From: Sclerotinia nivalis
Lineage: Eukaryota > Ascomycota > Leotiomycetes > Helotiales > Sclerotiniaceae
Direction of reading: 5' to 3'
Assembly (NCBI GenBank): GCA_029531795.1
Contig: JAPEIS010000003.1
Coordinates: 1 to 64,000, forward strand
DNA: 64,000 nt
Positions within the stretch are counted from its first letter, which is position 1, and each line of letters begins with the position of its first letter. Of the stretch, positions 46,700-58,205 are shown one piece after another. Position numbers and translations under genes: made by a program. The notes beneath the pieces are model-generated. The model did no database searches and was not told the origin of the DNA. It saw only the letters and a list, made by a program, of their open reading frames with translations.

Positions 46700-49600
46700 T
46701 TATTTGATTAAATACTTTATTGTATTTCTGATATATTTGTAATTTAGTATTGTTTCGATATCATATTTAGTGTTCGGATTGATGGGTTCGATTATAATCT
46801 CTGGTATATTTAATACTTCTAGTGACGCTAGTTCGAATAAGGATATATAGAATACTGGATGGATATTCATAGTATTTGGTAATTTCAATCTGAAATTGAT
46901 AGGTCCTATTATTTCTTCGATTTCGAATGGTTCTAGTTTTTTGTGGTTTAGTTTATTGTTTGATTATTATATTTGAATATTTCTTCGAATCAAATAAACT
47001 TTATTCTTCTTTTTAAAAGTAGATCCCATACTCCATGATTTGTTATAATATATAGCTGTTCTCAAGGCTATAAACTGCAAATCCAATGAGAGCTATTTGT
47101 ATAGTTCCTTGATTTCTGATATATCTTTTATAGCTTCATCGATATTCGCTATTTGTGGGAATGGTGAACAATAGGCTAATGGAATATATCTATAGTTAGT
47201 ATATATTAGCGTTACCTTTATTGTTTCTGTCTCCGATATATTATATACGAATTGAGCTAAAAATAGTAGTTCAACCTAATTGTTTTATTTATAATTGATG
47301 TAACAATATAGATAAACTTCCATTATCTGATTTAGATATTCTGTTTAGTCATTTATTTGGGAATGAAATGTAATAGATAGTTTGCATTTGACTTTAAGCA
47401 ATATTATAAGAGTAATCCAGAATTTTGATATAAAAAGTTTATTCTTATCTGAAATTATTTCCTTTAATATATTGTAAATGCTGATTATATTTTGTAGGAA
47501 TATATAAGCCAGATTATCTGTTATCCATTTCTTATAGAATGGTATCATATAGACGAATTTCGTTAATCTGTTTGTTATTACTAGAATGGAATCGTATTTC
47601 TTTAGTGTAATTGATTCTTTGAGTATAGATAGTTTCATTATGAAATTCTATATAATAGATTTCTACGGTTGAATAGGTAATTCAGGGATTTTGAGCTGAT
47701 TATATAGAGTATGTCTAGCAGCTTTGTTCTATATACAGGTATTATAGTTCCTAATTACTTTCTCAATTATAATCCTCATTTTTGGAAAGTAAATTTCTTT
47801 CCTAATTCTGGTAAAGGTTCTAGTTACTCTTTGATGCTTATAAACTGAAAGCTCATATTGTTCTCGAATATATCCTTCAACTAATCTAGAAAGTATATAT
47901 AATTTGTTATAGAAGTATATAAACTCTTCATCGATGTTGAATCCCTTTTCTAAATTGTTCATATTCTTGAGGATTCGTTTTATAGTAGTATTTTGTTTAT
48001 ATTCTATTTTCAATTGTTTCTTGATTATACTATAATCAACTCTAAAGGAAATAGTGAATTGTAGTTTGTTATGTATTAATATATTATCTTCTTTCTTTAA
48101 GATTGTATATATTTCGTATACTTTATTTTGTAAATATTCCGGTTTTCTGTTGAGAGCATCGGCTCTGGCGTTTTCTGTTCCTTTGATATATGAAATACGA
48201 AAATTGTAGGCAGCCATGGTTTCGGACTATCTAACCTGCTGTTTGTTTAATTCCTTCGTTGTGATGAAGTAAACTAAATTCTTATGATTGGTATATACCT
48301 GCACTGTATATTTCGATCCTTCTAAATAGACTCTTCATTCCCTAAATACTTCAACTATAACTAGCAACTCCTTATTGTAAATCTCATAATTCAATTCTGC
48401 TAATGATAGTTTACAGGAATAGTAAACTATTGGTTGTTATTTCTTATTCGCTTTTGGTTAATTTAATACTGTCTCTAGAGTATAATTCGAAGAATCGGTT
48501 TCGATTTCAATTGGTAATTCAGGGTTAAATGATAAAAGTATTAATTCTTTTATAAAAACTTGCTTGAGTAATTCGAAAGCTTTCTATACCTTTTCCGTTT
48601 ATTGAAACTCTCTCTGATTCTTCTTGGTTATTTCGGATATCGGAGTTGCTATTTTCGAATAATCTTTAATAAATTTGCAATAGAAGTTGATAAATTCTAG
48701 AAAGAATTATACTTCCTTAACATTTGTAGACTGATTCCATTTTTGAATAGTCTATAATTTGTTTGAACTTATTTTGAATTCTTCTAGAAAGATTGTATAG
48801 CCTAAAAACTCCGTTTCTATAATATGGAATATACATTTGCTGGATTTGCATTGAAGATTTGCTTCTTCCAAGTATACTAAAATATTGTTGACATTTTGAA
48901 TGTATTGTTCCAAAGTCTCCGAATAGACCAATATGTTGTCTAAATAACAAATACAACAAATATCGAGGTACTTTCTCAATACATTGTTTACCAAACATAT
49001 ATATATTGCTAATACATTGATTAACCTAAATAGTATAACCTGATATTCGTATAATCCGTATCGAGTTCTGAATGCTGTTTTCCATTCTTCACTTTTCTTC
49101 ATTTTGATTAAATGGAAACCGTTTCGTAAATCAAACTTGAAGAAGATCTTAGCTTTCCCTAATCGATCTTTCAATTCTGTAGCTAATGGAAATAGATATC
49201 GATCCTTGATTATTATATCGTTGAGCTTGCGGTAATCTATATATAGTTTTTTGATTCCATCTTTTTTAGGTATTTATAATACAAGGCTAATTATCTGTAA
49301 GGTAAATTCTCTGATTTATTCTTTCTTTAAATTGTTGTTAATATATTCCTTGAGTATCTTTAAGTTTCTTTTCGATATTTGATAAATAAACCCAAATGGA
49401 GGTATCTTTCCTTCCGTTAGTATTATTTCGTAATCCCATGATTTGTATTCTGGTAAAGCCTTGTAACCTTTTCTTTTCTCGAAAAGTTTTACGTATTTTC
49501 TATACTCTATTGGTATATCTGTCAATGAAGGATCCTGGATTTTGTATTCTACATCGATAAAATTGTTCGTCTTCAATTCCCTAAAGCGTATATTTAGTTT

Positions 49601-51000
49601 CGCAGATTCGTATGTATTTCGATAATCACAATCGTATTGATCGAATATCAAAGTTCCTCGATTCCAATTAATATTGGGGTTGTACTGTATCAACTATGGT
49701 ATGCCCAATATGACCTGGTGATTCCCCAATAGAATCATGTCAAGCTGTATGAACTCGTGATGTTCATTTATCTGCATTTCTGTTGACTTGGTCTTCATTT
49801 GTACTATCCCATTTTCAGCATCAATTAGTTGTTCATCTACTAATTGCAACGTATATAAGTATTTCTTCGTTTGGAACCTTATACCAGTTTCTTGTACAGC
49901 TTTTTGTACAATAAAATTTCCGGTTGCTTCAGAGTCTATTATAGTTCTGAGTCGGTATTTATTGATTATAACCATCAGATTGATCTATCCGTTATATCAT
50001 GTAGCGTTTAATTGTCTATTTTGATCCGTTCAATTGTTTTGATCAATTTGGTCAATTTGGTCAATTAAACGATTTAACTGATCCGATGAAGAAACATTCC
50101 AACAATCTTCTTCCTTATTGTTTGTAATTGTTTGATCAACTAAAATCTCGTCGTTGAGTATATTTTTCCATTTGGTAACTAGAGGTAGTCCTTGTATAAC
50201 TCGGAGAAAATATCCTGTTGTCTGTGGAGATTGTATGATTTGGGTTTGCACCAAATATTCATTCTCTACTTATTGTACTAGGTGTGTCTTGTATGTAGGA
50301 TGATTAATATCGTGATAGGAATAAATGACTTCCCATATTTCTCCTAGTTCAGGTATTTTCATGTAATGATATGAGGTTTTTTCGACAAAGGAGGAATTGA
50401 TTGTAACTTTGTACTATAAGATTCTGTATTTATCGATGATTTTTGCTTCATAAGTTTCTTCCTTTATAACGCCTTTCACACTTAGATTATCGTTATAAGT
50501 TTCTTCATTTGTTTTTCCAAATTTCCAAATTCGACGATTCCATTCGTCGATATATTGTATAATCCAAAGTTCCCCTGAACTTGGTTTTCGATTGATTCAC
50601 AAAATTAACTCTTTTTCTGAATCTTTTGATTTTTCGAATTGATTATTCTTTAGTTGTTCTTTAAAACTTAAATCCATGTAACTTAGAACGTATAACTGAA
50701 ATGCAAATGTTGTATTGAATTGCTTTTTGTTCTTTCAAGGTTTCTTATTCCGATTGAAGTTTCCTTGTTTCTTTTGGTGATGAATTGCGGTTCTATATCC
50801 TGATTGTCTATATTCGAAGTATAACTTTTCATTTCTGTGTTTATCTATTTCTTTCTTGGATAGCTTTCTTTGGATGGTAGTATTCAGTTTTATCGGATCT
50901 TTATAGCTTTCATTCCTAGCTTGATATCGTTTTTCTTCGTTTCGCTTGTAATTCTGATCTGAATGGTTTTGGAACTTTTTGTTTCGCTGATATTCGTAAA
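46700..51000 (-). pseudogene. Element C gag-pol relic
   Basis: Pieces in order on the minus strand: gag remnants (about 51000-50030, C-terminus rich in IDQIDQIDQ); protease 49975-49694 (IIDSEATGNFIVQKA, the D-S-G-A-T-G box with Gly changed to Glu); pre-RT 49693-49316, in the same frame after one TAG that replaces Trp; RT 49174-48752 (FKFDLRNGFHLI, EWKTAFRTRYGLYEY, YLDN where YxDD is expected); RNase H end and integrase zinc-binding region 48217-47729 (YIKGTENARADALNR, YKHQRVTRTFTRIRKEIYFP); integrase core 47638-47345 (YDSILVITNRLTKFVYMIPF); and a chromodomain-like end 46888-46700 (IHPVFYISLFEL). Stops and catalytic losses make it inactive. Confidence 0.82.
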
Positions 51001-51025
51001 GCCGATTATCGATCTTAATTACAAG

Positions 51026-52246
51026 TTTTATCAGCTTGTTTCTAGCAAGAAGAATAATAACCGAGATTAATCAAATTGCTGAAAAAAATAAAAAAAGTTT
51101 TTGGAATCGTTTTGTAAGCTCGAATAATAATCTTCTGAGTAATTCCATTTAGGTTAAGGGTCTTTCCTTTGATTTTAGCTGAACAAGCATTGAGAAATTT
51201 ATTTTCAATGAGATCAAACCATTTCCATTTTTTCGATTGTTTATACCCTTCTCATTCAGATGTAATTGTATATAGGGGAGAAGGGAAAAGAATAGATCTA
51301 AAAACCGAACATTTTCTTTCGAATGAATTTTCAAGTTAAAAAAGGCTAGATTGAATATTCGGGATCCTTTTGGTTCGAAGATCTTTTGTATATAATATTA
51401 CTTTGAAGATCGTTTGAATATCCTCTTTTTCAAGGAATTCGTTCCAATGATTCTTTTTTGCTATTTTAATAGCTTGAAAGTAATGATTCTTTACTAATTG
51501 ATAGATTTTCTTAAACATATCATCTTCAAAGTATCATTTAGTATTCTTATATACTGATAAGAATTATTTACAAAGGGCTTTCAATTCTGAAGATCACCAA
51601 GGCTTTGCTTTTTTAATCGATTTGGATCTAGGTATACTAGCGTTTGTTGAATTGATGATAATTCAAGTGAATTCCATTACAGTTTTATCTAGTATTTGTA
51701 TATGCAGATTTTTGTTAAGAAAAGAATCGAGAGAATCGGATTCTAGAATAAAGAGATTGAAATATTTGCTCGAGTTAAGGATTGTTGATATAGCTATCTC
51801 AATTTCGAGGGTTAATACAAATTTGTTCCAATCCGTTAGTTTTGTATTGAACTTTGTTAATGAAGTAATATTCATAATATAAGATGAAATATCTTTCACT
51901 TCAAATAGGATCTCTAAATGATCTGAATCAAGATCAGAAAGAATTTGCTAATCAATAATATTGAAGGATATTGTTTCAGTAGCTAATGTAAGATCTAATA
52001 CACTTGGATTTGTCATATTAGTTCGATAGAAAGTACTAATCCCTGGTTCATTGAGAAGGGTAAGGTTTTGGTTTTCGAATTATTCGGCTAATTGATCAGC
52101 ATTCGAGCTTTTGTTTGAAAAAGGGTCTCACCAAGAATGGTGAAAGTTGAAGTCCCTTGTAAGAATAGTATAATGAAAGAGAGGAGTATTGAAAAGGCAT
52201 CTTTCGATAATATAACCTTTCTCTTTAGCTTGATCAGCTTCGTTGT
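51026..52246 (-). mobile_element. LINE E3, left piece (ORF2 endonuclease to early RT)
   Basis: Continuation of the LINE at 58206-60305, split by E2. The minus strand gives an ORF2 middle part: 51899-51663 (KFNTKLTDWNKFVLTLEIEI), 51518-51336 (MFKKIYQLVKNHYFQAIKIAKKNHWNEF) and 51334-51149. It ends near 51025 where the RT should continue, at the junction with gag of element C. ATCAGCTTCGTTGT at 52233-52246 is the left copy of E2's target duplication. Confidence 0.8.
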
Positions 52247-52502
52247 CAGTCACACAACAAATTTCGAAGAATAAAATTTCTTCGAAATACGATCAGTTCT
52301 TCCCTTTATTTAATAAAGAAATACTCCCAAAATCCATTCCAACTGTTCCCAAGTGAATCGGCCCAGTAGTTGTTGTGATACTGTCGTTGTTGCTCAAAAC
52401 ACGAAACTTACACGAAAATTCGCGTAAAAACTTTTTCCAATTTTCTTTAACTCTTTTTTTTATTGAGCGTATAAGGTTTTGATAGGTTTATCAAATCTAA
52501 TA

Positions 52503-53972
52503 ATGGACTTTCCGATGGAAGGATCCTTTGGATTATCTCCTGAATCTACTCCCCCACGAGTAATAGTGATACTAGGCTCTCCAACATTCAGCCCCTCCAT
52601 CATAAACCCAATCCCCCCATCCAGAAATCCCTTCATAATACAAAAATCATCCAATCTCTTGAGTCCTATTTCAGTCTAATCCTTTAATTCGCAAAAGCAG
52701 TTAGATATTTTCAGTTCAGATAATCCCTTCCGATCCTCTGACAAATCTATTCCCTTCAAAATTAATAACAAACAACGCCGACAATCAATCAATTCCGGAA
52801 TCAAGCCATCATCCGCTAAACAAGCGATTGAAGGAGCTAGAGATCTTCTAGTTCTAGTAGTATCATTAGAGAAATCCTTCGAAGAACAATCTAAAGTTCT
52901 AGATCTAATCGAAATCTTCAGAGAATACCTTGAAAAAGGGAAACTTTCGAAGGCTTCCAATATCATTACTTCTCAAATCAACCATTTCGAAACCGTCACC
53001 AGAAAAATCGAAACACAAGTAAACCACTTAGTCGATCTCTCTAATTAATCTACTCCTCTCATTATTGGGAAAAAACCTTCTACACCCAACAATACTAGCT
53101 ATGCTTCAGCTATAAAAGCCAACGAATAGAATATCGTCTCCAAAGGCAAAACCAATAAACAAAATCCTCCGGAAAAATCACAAAAGAAGGAAGATAGTTC
53201 AAACAAACGTTTAATCCTTATCAATCCCCTTATTCCCAATCCAGATTCCTTTTCTCCTTTTATGGTAAGAAATCAAATAAACGAAGCATTCATGAAAGCC
53301 GGAATCAAAGGTTCCGTTATCTCAGCTATTATTATTTCCGTTAATAACAATATCATTATAACTACTAATGATCCATTTACCTCTCAATTCCTTCTGGAAA
53401 AGATATCAATTTGGAACCAGTTCTTAAAATTCGAAAGGATTCAAAAGGATCAAACCTAGCACAAAGTGATTATTCATAAAATCCCCATAAAGGAATTCTC
53501 AGGGCCTAAAGGTATAGATCTTATCAAAGATGAGATCAAGACCTTCAATACTGGTCTTTCCTTAATAGGAACTCCTTATTAGTTTACTTCGGTAACCAAA
53601 CGATCGATTCAAAAAGAGAGAGCAATAGTTATTGCTTTTGCTATCGAAAGAGAAGTTGAGTTGGCTATCCGAAAAAGATTATATATCGTAGGAATCAATA
53701 TAAAAGTAGAAAAATTCTACTTTTCTTCTTCAAGCTTTCAATATCAAAAATGCCAAGGATTTGGCCATCAAGAATCACATTGCAGAAAACCCCCTGTTTG
53801 CGGGTTCTGTAGCAACAAACACTCTACAGCCAGTCACTTCTGTATAGTCTACCAAACAAAAGGCAAACCATGCCAACATCTTGTAATTAAATACGCCAAT
53901 TGTCAAGGAGAGTATAAAGCAAACTCGAAAATCTGTGAAATATATCAAGCAACTATAAAGAAACCTAATTAA
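52503..53972 (+). pseudogene. LINE E2 ORF1 (gag-like, CCHC zinc knuckles)
   Basis: A 490-codon frame starting at ATG 52503 (MDFPMEGSFGLSPEST) with about six in-frame TAA/TAG codons. The central part has a likely helical region (KVLDLIEIFREYLEKGKL). The C-terminus carries three cysteine-rich units: CQGFGHQESHC, CGFCSNKHSTASHFC and CQHLVIKYANCQGEYKANSKIC, which are nucleic-acid-binding knuckles of LINE ORF1 proteins. The product would coat the element RNA. The stop TAA overlaps the ORF2 start. Confidence 0.8.
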
Positions 53973-56900
53973 TATTATACAACGATATTCGTATTCTTCA
54001 AATTAACTTAAATAAAAGTCCTCAAACTATCGAGAGTGTTCTTCAATTGGCTTTGGAATTTAATATCGATCTGATATTCATTCAAGAACCGTGGATCCTT
54101 TCAAATCCTGAGAAAGATTACTCGTCTACTAGATCGATTACACATTCCAGTTTTACTCAACTCTTCCCAAATTACCCTTCAAATCTCTGTCCCCGCATCT
54201 TAACTTATATTTCGAAAAGCTTCAAGCCATTAATCGCTTTAACTCCCGATTCCCCAAAAAACCTTGATATACAAATTATCGATATTTCAGAGGGAAATCA
54301 TACAGTTCAACTCCTAAATATTTACAACGAAGTCAATCAAGCGAAAGAAAAAGGATATACTATTAAACAATACCTTTTCAATATCTCTCTTTCTTATCAT
54401 ACCATTTTTGTTGGAGATTTCAATTTCTATCATTCATGGTGGGATCCTTTTTCGAACAAAAGTTCAAACGCTGATCAATTAGCTGAGTGGTTTGAAGACT
54501 ATAACCTTACAATTATAAATGAACCAGGTATTAGCACATTTTATCGAACGAATATAACAAACCCAAGTGTACTAGATCTCACTTTAGCTACAGAAGCCAT
54601 ATCATTTAATATACTTGATTGGCAAGTTCTCCCTGATCTTAGATCAGATCATTTAGGGGTTATATTCGAAGTGAAAGGTATATCGCCTTCTATACAACAA
54701 GTCCCGTTGTCAAGATACAATATAAAGCGAGCAGATTGGGATAAATTCACTTCAATACTCAAAACAGAAATTTCGACATCCATAATCCTGAACTTCAAGG
54801 ATTACCTTGATCTTTCTACTCTAGAATCCGATTCCCTTGATGCCCTGAATGATCAAAGCCAACTAGTAAAAACACTCGACGAAGTTGTTAAAGAATTCAC
54901 TCAAATCATCATTAGATCAGCGAAAGCCAGTATTCCGAAACTCAAAACAACCAAGAAAGCGAAGCCTTGGTGGTCCACTGAATTGAAAGCCCTTCGGAAA
55001 CGTCTCGTGTCGACTTACAATACCTTCAAATAATACCCCGAGGACAATATGTTTAAGAAGATCTATCAATTGACAAGAAATCATTACTTTCAAGCTATCA
55101 AAACAACTAAAAAGAATCATTGGAATGAATTTCTTGAAAAGGAGGATACTCAAACGATTTTCAAAGCAATATCCTACACAAAAGATCTTCAAACTGAAAG
55201 GATCCCGAATATCCGTTCCAGCCCTTCTCAATTCGAAAGCTCATTCGAAGGAAAATGTTCGGTATTCAGATCAACCTTGTTCCCTCCCCCCCCAATTACC
55301 CCAGCACCCATATGGGAAGGGTACAAACAATCGAACAAATGGGATTGGCCCAAACTTACCGAAAATGAACTTTTTAATACTTGCTCAACCAAGATAAAAG
55401 GAAAGACTCCTGGTCCAAACGGAATTACTCAGGAAATCATCATTCAAGCTTACAAAGCAATCCCCACAACTTTCTTCACTTTATTCAACAATTTAATCAA
55501 TCTCGGGTATCACCCTTCTTGTTGGAAACAAACTACAGGAGCTATACTCAAGAAACCCTCAAAACCAAACTATTCTATTCCAAAAGCATACAGAGTTATT
55601 GCTTTTCTCAACTGTTTAGATAAGATAAGCGAAAGAATCCTAACTCAAAAACTTAGTTATCTAGCTGAAACGACGAAATTGCTTCACCACTCTCAAATAG
55701 GTAGTAAACAAAAGAAATCAGCAATTGATACAGTTCTTCTACTTACTACAGAAATCGAAAGAAACTCAAGGATTCAAAAGAAAACCTCAGCTCTCTTTTT
55801 GGATGTTAAAGGAGCTTTCGATTATATATCTAAAAATCGACTTTTAGATATCTGCAAGAAATTACATCTTCCAACTAGTCTCATAGCTTGGATCTCATCA
55901 TTTCTGAAAGAAAGACTACTCAAACTCGCATTCGATGCTCAAACAGAGTCGTTCAAACCAATCAATACTGGAATCCCCCAAAGAAGCCCTATATCACCAA
56001 TCCTCTTCTTAATCTATATTCGAGATCTCTTTCAATCGAACTCAATTGGATTTCTTTCATATATTGATAATATAGCCTTGATCACTCACTCTACCAGCTG
56101 GAAAAAGAATATTCTCACTCTCGAAAAAGCAGCTACAAACATCTATACTCTTGGTAAGAAAAACACCATCCAATTCGATTTAGCAAAAACAGAGCTAATA
56201 CATTTCTCCACATCCAAATACACAAAAGACGCTCCGATCAAGCTACCCAATCTCGAGATTGTTCAACCTTCGACACTAATCAAATGATTGAATATATAGT
56301 TCGATCCTGGCCTTAGCTTCAAACAACACATTACAATCAGAGCTACTCAAGCCAAAGCCTCGTTCTATCGAATGGCTAGGCTAACTAATATTGAGAAAGG
56401 ACTTAATCCCAAAGCCATAAAACAATTATATATGGCTTGCATAACCAGTATAGCCGATTACAATTCTATCATTTGATGGAAAGGTCAAATTCAATTCAAG
56501 AAAACTCTTCAATCAATTCAGAACCTAACTCTTCGCAAGATTCTAAGGGTCTTCAAAACCTCACCTATCAAACCAATGGAAGTAGAAGCAGCCCTTTGCC
56601 CTCCAGAAGTCAGATTAAATGCTGGAATAAAGCAATATACTTTCAGATTATTAAAAATCTCCCGATCACATCCAATCAATCAAATTATATCGAAGCTGGT
56701 TGCTGAAAAGGAGAATCAGAATGCGATTTCTACTCCACAAAGAAAGTATCCAAAACCCACTCAACTCGAAAGAATCAATAATTCAATCAGAGAAGAATAC
56801 GATTCCCTCGTTTTAGAAAAAATTGATCACTTCCACTTCCCCCCTTGGAAAAGGGATATTCCATACAAAGTCAATATCAGCAAACTACCCAAGGAAGATA

Positions 56901-57928
56901 CTGCAATCATACACAATCTAGCTTTCAAATATAGAAGCAAAAACACCATCGTTATATATACAAATGCTTCGTCAACCTTGAAAGGGATAAAAATAGGAAT
57001 CGGGATCGTCGCTATTTCAGCCAGCGATCAAGTTCTTTACAAAGAAACACTCAATATTGATATAAATCAATTAGTATATAATAATGAACTTCTTAAAGTC
57101 ACAAGAGTAATCGAATACACAAATTCCATAACTCAATCAAACCAGAAATTCAAGATCTACTCTGATAATCAGGCCGGACTTTACCGATTGAAAACACCTT
57201 CGGATACTCCTGGTCAAACATGCCAAATCAGAGCAATCAAGGCCACAGAAACTTTCATAAGGAAAGAAGCCGAGATCTCCTTCAATTGGGTCCCTGGGCA
57301 TACCTCGATAAAAGGAAACGAACTAGCCGATGCCCTTGCAAAAGAAACTACAAGACTAAGATCATCATCGAACGAAACTAGCTTTACCTTATTAGGAATG
57401 GATATCAAAAGAACGAAATCTGAAGATTGGATTATCCTTTTCAATACAAACAACCCCCGACAATCATCATCATCATATGCAAAAACTTACCCTTGGAAAA
57501 CCAGCTCAAAAATCGGTATCCCAGGGAATATCAAAAGAAATATCATCAATGCCCTTTTCCAATTAAAGATTGATCACAGATACTTCAAATCATATTTACA
57601 ACGCTTTGGAATCTCGGCAAATGATAAATGTAGATATGGAAAAAGAGAAACTCCTGATTATTTATTACTCAGCTGTTCTTTATATAAGAAAGCAAGAAGA
57701 AAACTCAAAGAAAATAATCCATTATCCAGACTCACTATGAAATACCTACTTTATACCAAAGTAGGAACAATCAAAACCCTCGAGTTCATCGATACAACAA
57801 GAATAGCTACTAGATTATGGTATTTCAAACGAATACAAGGAGAAGGAGGAGAGGTAGAAGCAAAAGGAGCAAAAGGAGTAAGAAGAGCAAGGGAAGAGAC
57901 GAATAATGAAATTGAAAGAAGAGTGTAA
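53972..57928 (+). pseudogene. LINE E2 ORF2: endonuclease, RT, RNase H
   Basis: The start codon position reads ATA (53972-53974), where sister copy E3 has ATG overlapping the ORF1 stop. An AP-type endonuclease spans about 53990-54690 (IFIQEPWIL, VGDFNFYHSWWDP, SDHLGVIF). The RT follows from 55050: KGKTPGPNGITQEII, FLDVKGAFDYISK, TGIPQRSPISPILFLIYI, and FLSYIDNIALI with the YxDD box changed to YIDN. RNase H is at about 56950-57340 (IYTNASSTLKG with the first Asp changed to Asn, IYSDNQAG, HTSIKGNELADALAKE). A C-terminal Cys/His remnant (CRYGKRETPDYLLLSC) is near 57630. Stops near 55031, 56285 and 56474 break it. The domain order matches Tad-clade LINEs. Confidence 0.88.
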
Positions 57929-58205
57929 ATCCTTCTACAATTTTAAATAAATATTATTTCTTTTGTTATCTCTATAATATGCTTCAGCATTTGTAGGACG
58001 GGATTATTCCTCAGGATTAGTTTTCACTTCCCCCATTCAACTCAAAAGATTGAGTTTATCTCAATCATTTAAATCATGTACTTAGCCAGGCCTATAAGCC
58101 AGCTTACCTTCATTATGTTATCTGTTAGGGGTTCGTAAGAGCCTCTAGCCGTCTTAGATAGTCTTAGACTCAGTGTAGACGTTAATTTAATCAATCAATC
58201 AATCA

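Larger units (their letters stand above)
45459..51025 (-). mobile_element. Ty3/gypsy element C, 5' LTR missing
   Basis: A 494-bp LTR at 45459-45952 is followed, going right on the minus strand, by chromodomain, integrase, RNase H, RT, protease and gag relics, so the LTR is the 3' one. A purine tract (AGGGGATAG on the minus strand, 45953-45961) confirms this. There is no second LTR: gag sequence gives way to LINE E3 near 51025. Flanking pentamers AGAAC and CTATC do not match, as expected for an LTR still joined to internal DNA. An antisense frame lies between chromodomain and LTR. Confidence 0.85.
52247..58205 (+). mobile_element. LINE E2, full-length Tad-like non-LTR element (5.96 kb)
   Basis: Complete element with a 14-bp target duplication ATCAGCTTCGTTGT (52233-52246 and 58206-58219). 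It has a 5' UTR with a 28-nt hairpin, ORF1 (52503-53972), ORF2 (53972-57928), a 3' UTR and an (AATC)5 tail (58189-58208) instead of poly(A). Inserted into the endonuclease part of E3. Stops interrupt both ORFs. Confidence 0.92.
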
